Below are positions 23,494-33,044 of a stretch of DNA of 64,000 nucleotides, piece by piece. Position 1 is the stretch's first letter. Each line of letters opens with the position of its first letter. The stretch is from NCBI RefSeq assembly GCF_964656455.1, contig NC_135719.1, positions 77,471,562 through 77,535,561 of the forward strand, read 5' to 3'. Source of the stretch: Halichoerus grypus (lineage: Eukaryota; Chordata; Mammalia; Carnivora; Phocidae). The notes under the pieces are model-generated. The model had not been told where the DNA came from. It worked only from the letters and a program-made list of their open reading frames with translations, and made no database searches. The translations under genes and the position numbers were made by a program.

Positions 23494-23962
23494 TTTGATG
23501 TTAAAAAAAAGTCACATTATAAATTGTTCTTTTATCATGATAAAAATATTAAATATTAAATTTCTTTATTTAAAAATAATTCTATACCAAATATTCATAC
23601 ATAATTTATCATCATCACAAAAAATTACTTGGAGTAAGAAGGAAAATACTAATCTCAAAATTTACCCATCAATGTATTAGGATGGTTCCAATGACCAAAT
23701 CAACCTCATGTTCACCTTGTTCATCTGTTCATTAATATTAATATAACCAAATTTGCCTCATGACTGTGTATTTTTTAATGGTACTTAATCATTTGGCTCT
23801 GATTTGCTGGAGGGGGAAATCCACATAGTATAAGGTAAGTAAATCTGCACTTAGTTTACTTCTTACTTACATAATAGTTAATTGATTTGATACATAAGAA
23901 AACTAAAATATCTTCTGAAATAACATCTAATCTTCCTTTAATAGGAAAGCATTTTTTAAAAT
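23494..23962. other. AT-rich unassigned sequence
   Basis: No gene or repeat recognised. The 71-codon lysine- and isoleucine-rich frame at 23465-23680 is a by-product of AT-rich DNA. Confidence 0.4.
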
Positions 23963-23974
23963 AGAGAATAATTT

Positions 23975-25100
23975 GGAATGGGAGAAGACATTTGCAAATT
24001 ATGGATAAATGGCTGGTATCCAAGATCTATAAAGAACTTCTCAAACTCAACACCCAAAAAACAAATAATCCAGTCAATAAATGGGCAGAAGACTTGAACA
24101 GAAACTTCTCCAAAGAAGACATACAAATGGCTAACAGACACATGAAAAAATGTTCAACATCACTAGCCATCAGGGAAATACAAATCAAAACCACAATGCG
24201 ATACCACCTTACACCAGTCAGAATGGCAAAAATTAATAAGACAGGAAACAACAAGTGTTGGCAAGGATGTGGAGAAAGGGGAATGTTCTTACACCATTGG
24301 TGGGAATGCAAACTGGTACAGCCACATTGGAAAACAGTATGGAGGTTCCTCAAGATGTTAAAATTAGAGCTACCCTATGACCCAGCAATTGCACTACTAG
24401 GTATCTACCCCAAAGATACAACGTAGTGAAAAGAACGGGCACATGCACCCCAATGTTCATAGCAGCAATGTCCACAATAGCCAAACTGTGGAAGGAGCCA
24501 AGATGCCTTTCAACAGATGAATGGATAAAGAAGATGTGGTTCATATATACAATGGACTATTACTCAGCGATCAGAAAGGATGAATACCTACCATTTGCAT
24601 CTGACAGGGATGGAACTGGAGGGGATTAGGCTAAGTGAAATAAATCAAGCAGAGAAAAACAATTATCATATGGTTTCACTCATATGTGAAATATAAGGAA
24701 TAGTGCGGAGGACCACAGGGGAAGGGAGGAAAACTGATTGGGAGGAAATCAGAGAGACAGACAAACCATGAGAGATTCTGGACTCCAGGAACCAAACTGA
24801 GGGTTACAGAAGGGAGGGGGGGTTGCGGGGATGGGGTAACTGGGTGATGGGTATTAAGGAGGGCACATGTGGTGATGAGCACTGGGTGTTATATGCAACT
24901 AATGAATCGTTGAACACTACAACAAAACTAATGATGTACTATATGCTGGCTAATTGAACGAACGAAGGAAGGAAGGAAGGAAGGAAGGAAGGAAGGAAGG
25001 AAGGAAAGGAAAGGAAAGGAAAGGAAAGGAAGGAAGGGAAGGAAGAAAGAAAAGAGAAAAAGAAAAGAAAAGAAAAAAAGAAAAAGAAAGAAAGAGAGAG
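23975..25100 (+). mobile_element. 5'-truncated L1 with ORF2 C-terminus, 3' UTR and GGAA tail
   Basis: Starts within the C-terminal third of ORF2. The frame at 23992-24426 shows the cysteine/histidine motif (KCWQGCGER…LHHWWEC), is shifted near 24424 and continues in another frame at 24426-24629 (DEWIKKMWFIYTMDYY). A G-rich 3' UTR follows (24780-24845) with ACTAATGATGTACTATATGC. The tail is a long GGAA/GAAA microsatellite. AGAGAATAATTT flanks the unit at 23963-23974 and 25101-25112. A dead copy. Confidence 0.95.
24957..25100 (+). repeat. GGAA/AAAG microsatellite in the L1 tail
   Basis: Begins as GAAC repeats, passes into at least ten GGAA units, then GGAAA, AAAGA and GA repeats. It lies between the L1 3' end and the downstream target duplication, so it arose from the L1 poly-A tail. 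Confidence 0.95.
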
Positions 25101-25199
25101 AGAGAATAATTTTTTAAAACTTATTTCTGTTCATTTCCAGCTACCACTTTCCAAATTATAGTATCAAGAAACTTAAATCAGCTAAGGGAATCTACCTAA

Positions 25200-25372
25200 A
25201 AAACTAGAGAAATTCAGTAGAAGGCTGATGACAGGATAAACGGGGAAAAAAATCAGGAACTTTCCCCACATACTATCAATAAACAACTAGCTAATGGTGG
25301 GGAAGGAGTGGAAGAATCCATACAAATGTCAAGACCTATATGAAGAAAACTGTAAAACTATAAAGAAGGATT
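25200..25372 (+). mobile_element. Old L1M ORF2 remnant
   Basis: 'CATACTATCAATAAACAACT' and 'GACCTATATGAAGAAAACTG' followed by TAAAACTATAAAG resemble degraded L1 ORF2. The match is short and diverged. Confidence 0.45.
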
Positions 25373-25374
25373 CT

Positions 25375-25690
25375 TGTTTATTCATTTAACAAAAACATAC
25401 TAAGAACCAGACTCTATTAAGTGCCAAAAGTATAACAGAGGACAGTGGTGCCCTTGATGAGTTCACAGTTACATAAATAAGCAATTACAGAACATACAAT
25501 GATGGACACAATGTCTTAGGGGAGCATGGTGTGTATGTGTTGGGGGGGAGGGGATCATTAATTCAGGCTGGGCAGCATCAGGTGAAGGTTCCTAGAAAAG
25601 GTGATGCCCAACCTGAAAGATGACAAGGAGCTGGCCAGGCAAAAAGCCAGGAGACTCTCATTCAAGGCAGAGCCAAAATCAGAAGGTGAG
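25375..25690 (-). mobile_element. Probable L2 remnant
   Basis: 'TTTATTCATTTAACAAAAAC' then 'CCAAAAGTATAACAGAGGAC' and the AATTCAGGCTGGGCAGCATC…GAAGGTTCCTAGAAAAGGTG stretch follow inverted L2 3' sequence, strongly diverged. It lies between two old L1 pieces, so the order of insertion is unclear. Confidence 0.45.
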
Positions 25691-25774
25691 AAAATGCCAA
25701 TATTGTGGGTTCCTGCATGCAGTTTCATGTTACTAGAGCATACAATTTGAGAATGGAGTCATGAAAGATAGGAA

Positions 25775-26125
25775 AAGGTATAAATGGAAAAACAGAACAC
25801 TCCTGGATGAAATCTTACAACTGTAGAGATGTCAATTATCCCTAAATAAGTATTTATATTCAAAGCAATTCTAATCAAAATCCCAACTGTGAGGGGCGCC
25901 TGGGTGCCTCAGTTGGTTGAGCATCTGCCTTCGGCTCAGGTCATGACCCCAGGGTCCTGGGATCGAGTCCCACATCGGGCTCTCTGCTCGGCAGGGAGCC
26001 TGCTTCTCCCTCTGCCTGCTCTGCCTGCCGCTCCCCCTGCTTGTGCTCTCTCTGACAAATAAGTAAATAAAATATTTAAAAAAAAAAAAATCCCAACTGT
26101 GGGTAGGGGGAGAATTTGTCAGCTA
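25775..26125 (+). mobile_element. Old L1M ORF2 remnant split by a SINE
   Basis: 'GTCAATTATCCCTAAATAAG' with 'CAAAGCAATTCTAATCAAAA' and TCCCAACTGT is the L1 ORF2 string usually reading 'GCAATCCCAATCAAAATCCC'. The SINE at 25892-26086 interrupts it, and the L1 resumes with TCCCAACTGTGGG. Confidence 0.6.
25892..26086 (+). mobile_element. CAN SINE with perfect target duplication
   Basis: GGGGCGCCTGGGTGCCTCAG head, a duplicated CTGCCTGCTCTGCCTGCC patch in the middle, and a tail ending in 13 A. AAAATCCCAACTGTG is exact at 25877-25891 and 26087-26101. It sits inside an old L1 fragment. Confidence 0.97.
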
Positions 26126-26129
26126 TTCT

Positions 26130-26730
26130 CTTGTTTCATGTGCAGAACTCAACATATTCTTGTACTTGTGGCTCTGATTTAGGATAGCAAAAAAGCACAA
26201 AGCAAAATCAGGCTAGGGAAAAGGTGCATGGGGCGAAGTCCAGAGTCACAAGTTCCCAAGGGTCTTCTCCCAGTAGAGCCCCACTGGATGTGCTTAATTC
26301 CTCCAGCAATGAGATAGGACAATGCATGTAAAATATTATCTACCAGGGAAGGCTCATTAAAGACTTGGTACCAGGGTTCTTACTGAGGACTGATCACATA
26401 AGCACTCTCTACCTAGCCTGTTCCAAAATTCCAGATAGGCAAAAGGAAAGCAGGTGTCCAACACAAACTATACTGGTCCGTAAAAAAAATTTAGGTTCTG
26501 GAAATGGTGAGAATCCTCCCAAATTCCAAGTTCCCAGACACCAGCCAAGGGCCAACTTTGCAAGCAGGCCTTTCTTCGAATAAGCATCTCAAGCCTGCTG
26601 TGTTAACTCTTTTTTCTGTACAACCATGAAGAGTAAACACAAACCATATAATGGGAAGAAGATGTATTTAAAGTTGGGACAACTACGTTCTAGTTTCATC
26701 TTAGATAACTCCATTTTCTCAGCTGCCAAA
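26130..26730. other. Unassigned sequence
   Basis: No gene or repeat recognised. Short frames (72 codons at 26365-26583) lack supporting features. Confidence 0.4.
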
Positions 26731-26734
26731 TTCA

Positions 26735-27130
26735 TTCATTCTTTCATACACTGGCTCAACATTTATTGGCCACTTATTCTGGAATCCCAGATGTGGGCGA
26801 TACAGTGGTGAGTAACACAAGGTCCCTGCCCTCTTGGAGCTTGCGTTCTATCCATACAAGACAATTATGTAATATGTCAAGTGGTGGTCAGTGCTGTGAA
26901 GAACAAAGCAGGGTGAGAACAGCTGGGGCCGGGAAGAAAGGGGAGGAAGGACTGGTGTTTATTATAGAGAGGTCAGGGAGGCCTCTCTGATGGGGGACAT
27001 CCTGCAGCGAAGCAAGGACGGGAGCTTGCTGATTCCTACGGGAAAAGCATTCCAAGAGGAGGGGGAAACATACAAAGGCCTTGAGATGAGGCTTCGAACA
27101 CCTGAACAACAGCAGAGTCCAGAGTGGCTA
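26735..27130 (-). mobile_element. L2, long inverted 3' portion
   Basis: 'CTCAACATTTATTGGCCACT', 'GGGCGATACAGTGGTGAGTA', 'GTCCCTGCCCTCTTGGAGCT', 'GGTCAGTGCTGTGAAGAACA', 'GGTCAGGGAGGCCTCTCTGA' and 'AAGCATTCCAAGAGGAGGGG' follow the order of inverted L2 over almost 400 bases. This is the best preserved L2 in the window. Overlapping frames on both strands here are fortuitous. Confidence 0.75.
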
Positions 27131-27299
27131 AAACTATGAGTCATTACCTTTCTTCACAGGATGGTGTGAGGACCTAAAAACAATGTGTAAATGTACTTTA
27201 AAAGCCAAGCCAAAGCATTTTTATTAAATAGCTTTCATCTTGGAGAGTTTATTATCTATAGAATATACTTCTGGAATTTTTTTTTCCTATTCTGGTAAC

Positions 27300-27525
27300 T
27301 TTTTTTAAAATTATTATTATGTTCAATTAGCCAACATATACTACATCATTAGTTTTTTATGTAGTGCGAGCGGGGCAGGGAGGGAAGGAGGAGAGAAGAA
27401 CTCAAGCAGACTGCATACTGGGCATGGAGCCTGATGCGGGGGTCCCGTGACCCTGAGATCACAGCCCTAAGATCACCACCTCGGCCGAAGGAAGCCACAC
27501 AACTGACTGCACCACCAGGCGCCCC
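27300..27525 (-). mobile_element. CAN SINE 5' part fused to L1 3' end
   Basis: Read on the minus strand: a SINE head (GGGGCGCCTGGTGGTGCAGT) and body continue to about 27366, then, without the usual SINE tail, directly into an L1 3' terminus (CACTACATAAAAAACTAATG…GTTGGCTAATTGAACAT) and an A-rich end. No L1 sequence is seen on the other side of the SINE, so a template-switch chimera is possible. No clear target duplication was found. Confidence 0.7.
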
Positions 27526-27529
27526 GAGA

Positions 27530-28405
27530 TGTACTCTTACAGATATTCAAAAAAGATTATTCTTTTAATTTATATGTACTTGAAAATATACCTTTTAGCA
27601 AATATTTGGTGACTGTGTTTTATATTTCAAACATTTTTCAGATTTCTAAATAAAAATATCAAGTGAATTTTATTAACTATAAAAATGGGCATCTTTTGAC
27701 TGTTGCAATACAAAAACTTCAAATGATGAATATATAAGATCCCACTATCCAAATAATGATGGCCTTTTAATCTAAGTCAGTATAATGAAAGTCAGTATAA
27801 AGACCGCCACAGTATAATTTCTAACCAATACCAAAGATCATTTCTGTTAGTATCCAGCAGATTTCTGGCTTTTATTGCCCTCTCCATTCTTAGCTTATGA
27901 AGTCTGTTTTATTTCATTTTGTTTTTTACAAATAATTATGATTTCAGCTGAAAAATAAAATAATATTAGGCTCATTAAGAAGGTCATGTGGTCCCTTGGA
28001 TTCACCCTCTCACATACCAATCAATGTAAATCTTAAATGATCTGTTTCTCTACCTCTTCCTCATCTCATTCAACCCAATGGGTATGAAATGTGTTTCTGC
28101 ATGGGAAAAAAAAAAAAAATCAGCATCCAACAGGTCTTCTCATTCCATTACATTTTCTTTACTTTTATTTTCATTTTTGAAAAACGCTAAAGTATTTATT
28201 CAACTGAGCTATGATTTAAATGGGCAAATGATACGCAGAGTCATTTGAATTTTCTAAGTTTTTTTGTTTTGCCTTCCTGTCAAAAATTAAAGCAAATATG
28301 CGAGCACTGTGGTTTTCCTCTTCTTTGGGTCCTGTCCTTCGAGGCTGACAAAGCAGCTATGGTTCCTCTTCCCCACATAGGCGTATAGAGAATGTGGCAT
28401 ACAAT
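27530..28405. other. AT-rich unassigned sequence
   Basis: About 0.9 kb, AT-rich, with a 14-A run near 28106. No gene or repeat recognised. Confidence 0.4.
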
Positions 28406-28410
28406 TTGAC

Positions 28411-28427
28411 GGGGGGGGGGGGGGGGG
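28411..28427 (+). repeat. G17 homopolymer
   Basis: Seventeen consecutive G residues followed by CAGGGACCAGGGCAGGGCC and GGGGGG: a G-quadruplex-capable tract and a likely site of sequencing or replication slippage. Confidence 0.95.
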
Positions 28428-28439
28428 CAGGGACCAGGG

Positions 28440-28855
28440 CAGGGCCGGGGGGCGCTGGTCACAAAGCCTGGCTGTGAAAATGGGGAGCAGACAAATGTGC
28501 TCTCTACCCATGGCATGCTGGCATGGCAAGGTGGCTACAGACCCAGTGTTCTGCAACACCCAGCTTCACACAAGACCACTTGGCCACAAGAGATCAACCC
28601 AAGTTCCCGTGACACTGTGTCACACTGATCCTACTCTGGTGGTGGTGATGCGTCACTGGTACCGCCTACGTCCTTGTTCCTGGATACTGCAAGTTTTTTT
28701 CTACTTCTTGAGAAGGAAAGACAAAGGGGTAATACAAATTATTTGTTCGGCAATTTGAGTGAGGTACACAGCCATCCGACCTTGGTGCGGGACCCACAGC
28801 ACCTTGCCCCACAAAAAGCCAAAACCACTTTTGTGTTTTCCACACCACTTCATTA
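28440..28855. other. Unassigned sequence
   Basis: No gene or repeat recognised; several overlapping short frames of 60-94 codons on both strands have no supporting features. Confidence 0.4.
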
Positions 28856-28859
28856 AAGT

Positions 28860-28985
28860 AATTATGTCAAGTGCTGCATGAATCAGAGCCTGTTCTTTTC
28901 ACTCTCACATACTTCTGGGACCAGGGCACTTTCTGGCACACAGTAGGCAGTAAATTTGTGTTTACTGTATGAATGATGTGTAAAT
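28860..28985 (+). mobile_element. L2/MIR 3'-end remnant
   Basis: 'CTTTCTGGCACACAGTAGGC' followed by AGTAAATTTGTGTTTACTGT and GAATGATG corresponds to the '…CTGGCACATAGTAGGCACTC…AATAAATATTTGTTGAATGA' end of L2. Confidence 0.65.
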
Positions 28986-29440
28986 CTATGCATTCAAGAA
29001 TGAAGAAGCATCAAATGAATGTACAAATCAAAGAATAAATCAGCAAATAAACATAAGTGGTCTATAGGACATAAAGGGGGTAGGCAAGAAATAAGGAAAA
29101 GCATTAAACATGTTATTTTCATGAAGCTTGCCAAAAATATAGGGCAGAAACATAAAATACAGAATTACGTTTGCACTCAGAACTTCACGGTAAATCACAG
29201 GCCTCAACTAAGAACATGTGGAAAGGAGAAGACACAGAGACCACCAATTGGAATTTCTCTTACATTGCCCTCAGAACTGGAGAAAAATGAAAAAAAAAAA
29301 AAAACTTTCTCAAACAGATCTCAAAGATAGATCTCAAAATGATGATATTCTAAAAATTACCACTATCCAAGGCAAGCGAATGGTGCAAATTTATGAGCTG
29401 ATAAGTTATGAACATGATTACTGAAAGGGAAAAAACTCCA
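28986..29440. other. Unassigned sequence
   Basis: A-rich; the 103-codon lysine-rich frame at 29019-29330 runs through an A-run (29288-29303) and has no protein features. Confidence 0.4.
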
Positions 29441-29538
29441 ACAATCAACACTTCTTGATAAGGGCACCAAAAATACATGATAAAGAAAGAATAGTCTCTT
29501 CAAAGAAAGATGTTGGGGAAACTGGACAGCCACATACA

Positions 29539-29637
29539 AGATGGGGGAGGGGGGAGGGAAAGAAGGGGAAGAAGTAGAGAGGGAGAGAGAGAGAGAAAGG
29601 GGGAGGGAGGGAGGGGAGAGAAAAAGAGAAAAAGAAA
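29539..29637 (+). repeat. GA-rich low-complexity tract within L1
   Basis: GGGGGAGG, GAGAGA and GGGAGGGA units occupy the place where the L1 should read straight from '…GACAGCCACATACAAGA' to 'ACTGAACCCTTATCTTACAC'. It looks like an expansion or insertion of purine-rich repeats. Confidence 0.9.
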
Positions 29638-30455
29638 CTGAACCCTTATCTTACACCACTCACAAAAATTACCTTGAAAATGAATCAAAGATTTAAATGT
29701 AAGACCAGAAACCATAAAACCTCTAGAAGAAAACCAAGGAGAAAGGCTCTTTGACATTTGTCTTGGCAAAGATTTTTTTTTGGATAAGACACTAAAAACA
29801 CAGACAATAAAAGCAAGTGGGGACTACATCAAACTAAAGAGCTTCAGCACAGCAAAGGAAACAATCAACAAATTGAAAAGGCAACTTTTCAATTGTGAGA
29901 ATATATTTGCAAACCATATATTTGGTAAGGGGTTAATATCTAAAACTTATTTTTAAAAACCCCATACAACTCAATAGCTAAAAAGCAAATAATTCCATTT
30001 AAAACAGGCAAAGAATCTGAATACACGTTTTTCCAAAGAAGACAGACAAGTGATCATTAGGCATACAAAAGTGTTCAACATCACTAATCAATGGGAAATG
30101 CAAATCAAAACCACAACGAGCTATCACCTCACACCTGTCAGAATGACTACTATCAAAAGACAGATAATAAATGTTGGTGAGGATGTAGAGAAAAGGGAAC
30201 GCTTATCTACTGTTGGTGAGAATATAAATGGGTTCAGCCACTATGGAAAACAGTATGGTGCTTCCTCAGAAAATTAAAAATAGAACTACCATTTGATCCA
30301 GCAATCCCATTCCTGGATATAGAGCCAAAGGAAATGAAATCAGGATTTCAAAGACATATCCACACACCCACATCCACTACAGCTTTATTCACAATAGTCA
30401 AGATATAGAAACAACCCAAAAGTCCTTAAATGGATACATGTATAAAGAAGATGTG

Positions 30456-30457
<2 letters not shown>

Positions 30458-30494
<37 letters not shown>

Positions 30495-30567
30495 AATATT
30501 CAGCCATAAAGAAGAAGGTGTGTGTGTGTGTGTGTGTGTGTGTGAATATTCGGCCATAAAGAAGAAG
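30458..30567 (+). repeat. Duplicated TG microsatellite and flank
   Basis: Two TG tracts (30458-30492 and 30518-30544) are each followed by TGAATATTC(A/G)GCCATAAA then GAAGAAG. The unit of tract plus flank is duplicated in tandem within L1 ORF2. Confidence 0.9.
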
Positions 30568-30850
30568 AAAATCCTGCTATTTGCAACAATATGGATGAAC
30601 CTGGAGGGCATTATGCTAAGTGAAATAAGCCAGACAGAGAAATACAAATACTTTACGATCTCACTTACATGTGGAACCTAAAATAGGAAACTCATAGAAG
30701 CAGAAAGTAGAATGGGTTCAGGGTCTGGGGAAAGGGAGAAATGGGGAGATGAAGGTCAAAAGATATAAATTTTCAATATTCAAAAGAATAAATTCTGAGG
30801 ATCTAATGTAGAGCATGGTAGCTACAGTTAATAAAACGGTATTGTGTCTA

Positions 30851-31142
30851 GAAGTCAGGCATTACGTAAGGTGAAGGAAATTGTCACTGTCATGCAGTCA
30901 TTCATTGGAGATACTGAAGTTCACCTCAGTACTTAGCTCCTCATTGTGCTTAGAACAATGCTGAGAACACAGTAAATAAATGCACATTTCAATAAAACAA
31001 GATAAAACTTTGGGGCTGTTACAAAAAATTGTTAAGACACTTGGGAAAAGTTGAGCTTTGACTAATTATTTGATATTAAGAAATTACTGTTACTATTTTT
31101 TTAGGTGTGACAATGGTATTGTATTTATGTTTTAAAAAAAAA
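30851..31142. other. Unassigned, with a short L2/MIR-like stretch
   Basis: 'CATTGTGCTTAGAACAATGC' followed by TGAGAACACAGTAAATAAAT (30943-30983) resembles an L2/MIR 3' end. The remainder is not recognised. Confidence 0.4.
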
Positions 31143-31152
31143 AAAGTTCTTG

Positions 31153-31350
31153 GGACGCCTGGGTGGCTCAGTTGGTCAAGCGTCTGCCTTCGGCTCAGGT
31201 CATGGTCCCAGGGTCCTGGGATCAAGCCCCGCATCAGGCTCCTTGCTCAGCGGGGAGCCTGCTTCTCCCTCTGCCACTCCCCCTGCTTATGCCCTTTCTC
31301 TCTCTCTCTCTCTCTGACAAATAAATAAATGAAATCTTTAAAAAAAAAAA
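31153..31350 (+). mobile_element. CAN SINE
   Basis: GACGCCTGGGTGGCTCAGTT head, a CT-repeat (TCTCTCTCTCTCTCTCTGAC), AAATAAATAAATGAAATCTT tail and 14 A. The flanks AAAGTTCTTG (31143-31152) and AAAGTCCTTG (31351-31360) differ by one base. Confidence 0.95.
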
Positions 31351-31360
31351 AAAGTCCTTG

Positions 31361-31760
31361 TGTTCTGAAGAGTGTCCTCTTCTCCCAACATCCATGTTGA
31401 AACTCTAACTTCCATGAGACAGTATTTGAAGAGAGGGCCTTTAAAGAGGTAATTAAGATTAAATGAGGTCATAAGGGTGGGGTCCTAACAAGACTGCTGT
31501 GCCTATCCCAAGAGGGAGAGAGGGGCACCTGGCTGGCTCAGTCAGTGGAGCATGTGACTCTTGATCTCACCCCAAGGTGGGGGCAGAGTAAGAGGAAGAA
31601 GCACCAGGAGCACAAGAAAGGAAAGGCTGGGTGAGGACACCATGAGAAGGCCAGCAGCGACCTGCAAGTCAGAAAGGGATCACCAGAAACCAACCCTGGC
31701 AGCATCTTGACCTTGGACTTTTAGCCTCCAGAACTAGGAGGAGATAAATTTTTGTTGTAT
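31361..31760 (+). mobile_element. MLT1-type LTR fragment (ERVL-MaLR)
   Basis: 'CATCCATGTTGAAACTCTAA', 'AAAGAGGTAATTAAGATTAA', 'GAGGTCATAAGGGTGGGGTC', 'CAGAAACCAACCCTGGCAGC', 'TTGACCTTGGACTTTTAGCC' and 'TCCAGAACTAGGAGGAGATA' follow an MLT1 LTR in order. The 3' end after 'AATTTTTGTTGT' is lost, and a short SINE lies in the middle (31525-31590). A solo LTR remnant of an old retrovirus-like element; no coding sequence. Confidence 0.85.
31525..31590 (+). mobile_element. Short-form CAN SINE head
   Basis: GGGGCACCTGGCTGGCTCAG then AGCATGTGACTCTTGATCTC: the tRNA-Lys-like head with a 'GACTCTTGATCTC' core as in short CAN SINEs (compare 63431). It ends indistinctly in a GA-rich stretch inside the MLT1 LTR. 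Confidence 0.75.
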
Positions 31761-31915
31761 ACTTGAAAATTGCTGAGAGCAGATCTTAAGCATTCTCACA
31801 ACAAATCATTCCACAATGCATATGTGTATCAGATCATTGCATTGTATACGTTAAATATATATACTTGTCAATTATTTTTCAATAAACTGGGAAAAAATAA
31901 TACAAAATAAAAAGG
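31747..31915 (+). mobile_element. L1M 3' terminus
   Basis: 'TGCTGAGAGCAGATCTTAAG', 'CACAATGCATATGTGTATCA', 'TTGCATTGTATACGTTAAAT' and 'TTGTCAATTATTTTTCAATA' are in the order of an L1M 3' UTR end. It may be the displaced end of the L1 at 29442-30850 or a separate copy. Confidence 0.7.
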
Positions 31916-32121
31916 GAAGGTGTCCCAAAAGATTTACTAGAAAACATGGCTTTAAAATATTCCTCTTGTTATGAGTAAGCAAGCTTTAGAAATCGATCCC
32001 CAAGGGAAATTTAATATACTGGAAGAGATTCATACAAAGCAGCCTTGCCTGTATTAGAAAGCAGTATTTCCCTGAGAATTTTCTGCTTTTAAACTATTTT
32101 TTGCAACACATAAAGACTTAA
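31916..32121. other. Unassigned sequence
   Basis: No feature recognised. AT-rich. Confidence 0.4.
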
Positions 32122-32433
32122 TATAAATTCTCTAAAAACTTTTGTTCTTTTTGTGCTTTATCTTTCCTGAACAGAAATCGTGGTCACTACTGCTACAAAA
32201 ACAGAAATGGCCTGAGAGGTCCTGGAACAACAGGAAGAAGTGTGCGCTGCACCTGTTCCTTTCTTTGCTTAAGTAGCACCTCTGATCAGCCAAATGTGCG
32301 CTACATCAATGAAGCAGTGGGAAGAGAGTATGATCACAGTGTTCCATCAGTGATAGCAAGTTCCTTCTCAAGGTTTATCAAACAGAAAAGAGTGGGAAGA
32401 AGGAACAACCCTGAAGCCAAGAATTTTAAATAG
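32122..32433 (+). other. Open frame with a splice-acceptor-like start, unassigned
   Basis: One frame stays open for 103 codons and ends at TAG (32431-32433). A pyrimidine-rich stretch and AACAG at 32170-32174 would make a plausible 3' splice site, with an exon running on from 32175. The translated part is basic near its end (RFIKQKRVGRR). I do not recognise it. The other frames carry stops. It could equally be a chance frame or a non-coding exon. Confidence 0.2.
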
Positions 32434-32920
32434 CTCTTCACCAGCTCCTGAAAACAGGGAGCTGGGAAGGAGCTGCTGAGTCCCGTCAGATCTCCAGAAG
32501 GAGCCTGCTCTGCGGAGTGTACTTACAGACCATGAAGGCCTTTCTCAGGATCTCACTTCTCCTTCCTGGCAAGAGTTTCCACTCAGGAAAGACTGCAGGC
32601 AAGCAACCGAACTGCCTTCCTTCCACTGACAGCTAATACCAAAAACCTAACTAAAAGTGAAACAACACACATAGTTAGAGGGATGGGGTTTATCCCCATT
32701 AAAAAAAAATTCTGTCAAATGCATATTCCATCCCATGGCTAATTCTTCAAGGTTCACACTTCAGCATAATGCTAACATTATGACATTTTCAGTTCTTCAC
32801 GTATATTATTGGAAACTGGAATTATTGGGCCCAAGGATAAAATATACTGTGATACGATTTTTGTATGTTGCTTTACTGATCTACCAAATATAATTTAAAG
32901 TCCACTTACAATGTGTTCAC
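32434..32920. other. Unassigned sequence
   Basis: No gene or repeat recognised. Confidence 0.4.
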
Positions 32921-32924
32921 CCAC

Positions 32925-33040
32925 TTGTACACATGTATTTATTAAGTACCTACTATTGTGCAAGACTAGAAGCTGGAGATTACAGAAAGTTAAACAAAGT
33001 CCCTGCTCTCGGAATTTATATTCTACAGCTCATATGTCTA
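32925..33040 (-). mobile_element. L2 3'-end remnant
   Basis: 'ATGTATTTATTAAGTACCTA', 'CTATTGTGCAAGACTAGAAG', then CAAAGTCCCTGCTCTCGGAA and TTTATATTCTAC reproduce the inverted L2 end in order. Confidence 0.75.
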
Positions 33041-33044
33041 CTAA

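Larger units (their letters stand above)
29442..30850 (+). mobile_element. L1M-type LINE, ORF2 3' half and start of 3' UTR
   Basis: Continuous degraded ORF2 from 'GATAAGGGCACCAAAAATAC' through 'TGGACAGCCACATACAAGAT', 'GGGACTACATCAAACTAAAG', 'AAATGCAAATCAAAACCACA' and 'ACCTGGAGGGCATTATGCTA', into 3' UTR (AGAGCATGGTAGCTACAGTT). It has gained a GA-rich tract (29539-29637) and two TG tracts (30458-30545). Only broken frames remain. Sequence resembling the missing 3' end lies at 31747-31915. Confidence 0.85.

Noticed and set aside
29019..29330. 103-codon lysine-rich open frame
   Set aside because: A-rich composition with a long A-run explains the lysines; no domain or context.
30458..30545. CRISPR-like or satellite array suggested by repeated units
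   Set aside because: Only two units, each a TG microsatellite plus L1 flank; a local tandem duplication in a mammalian genome.
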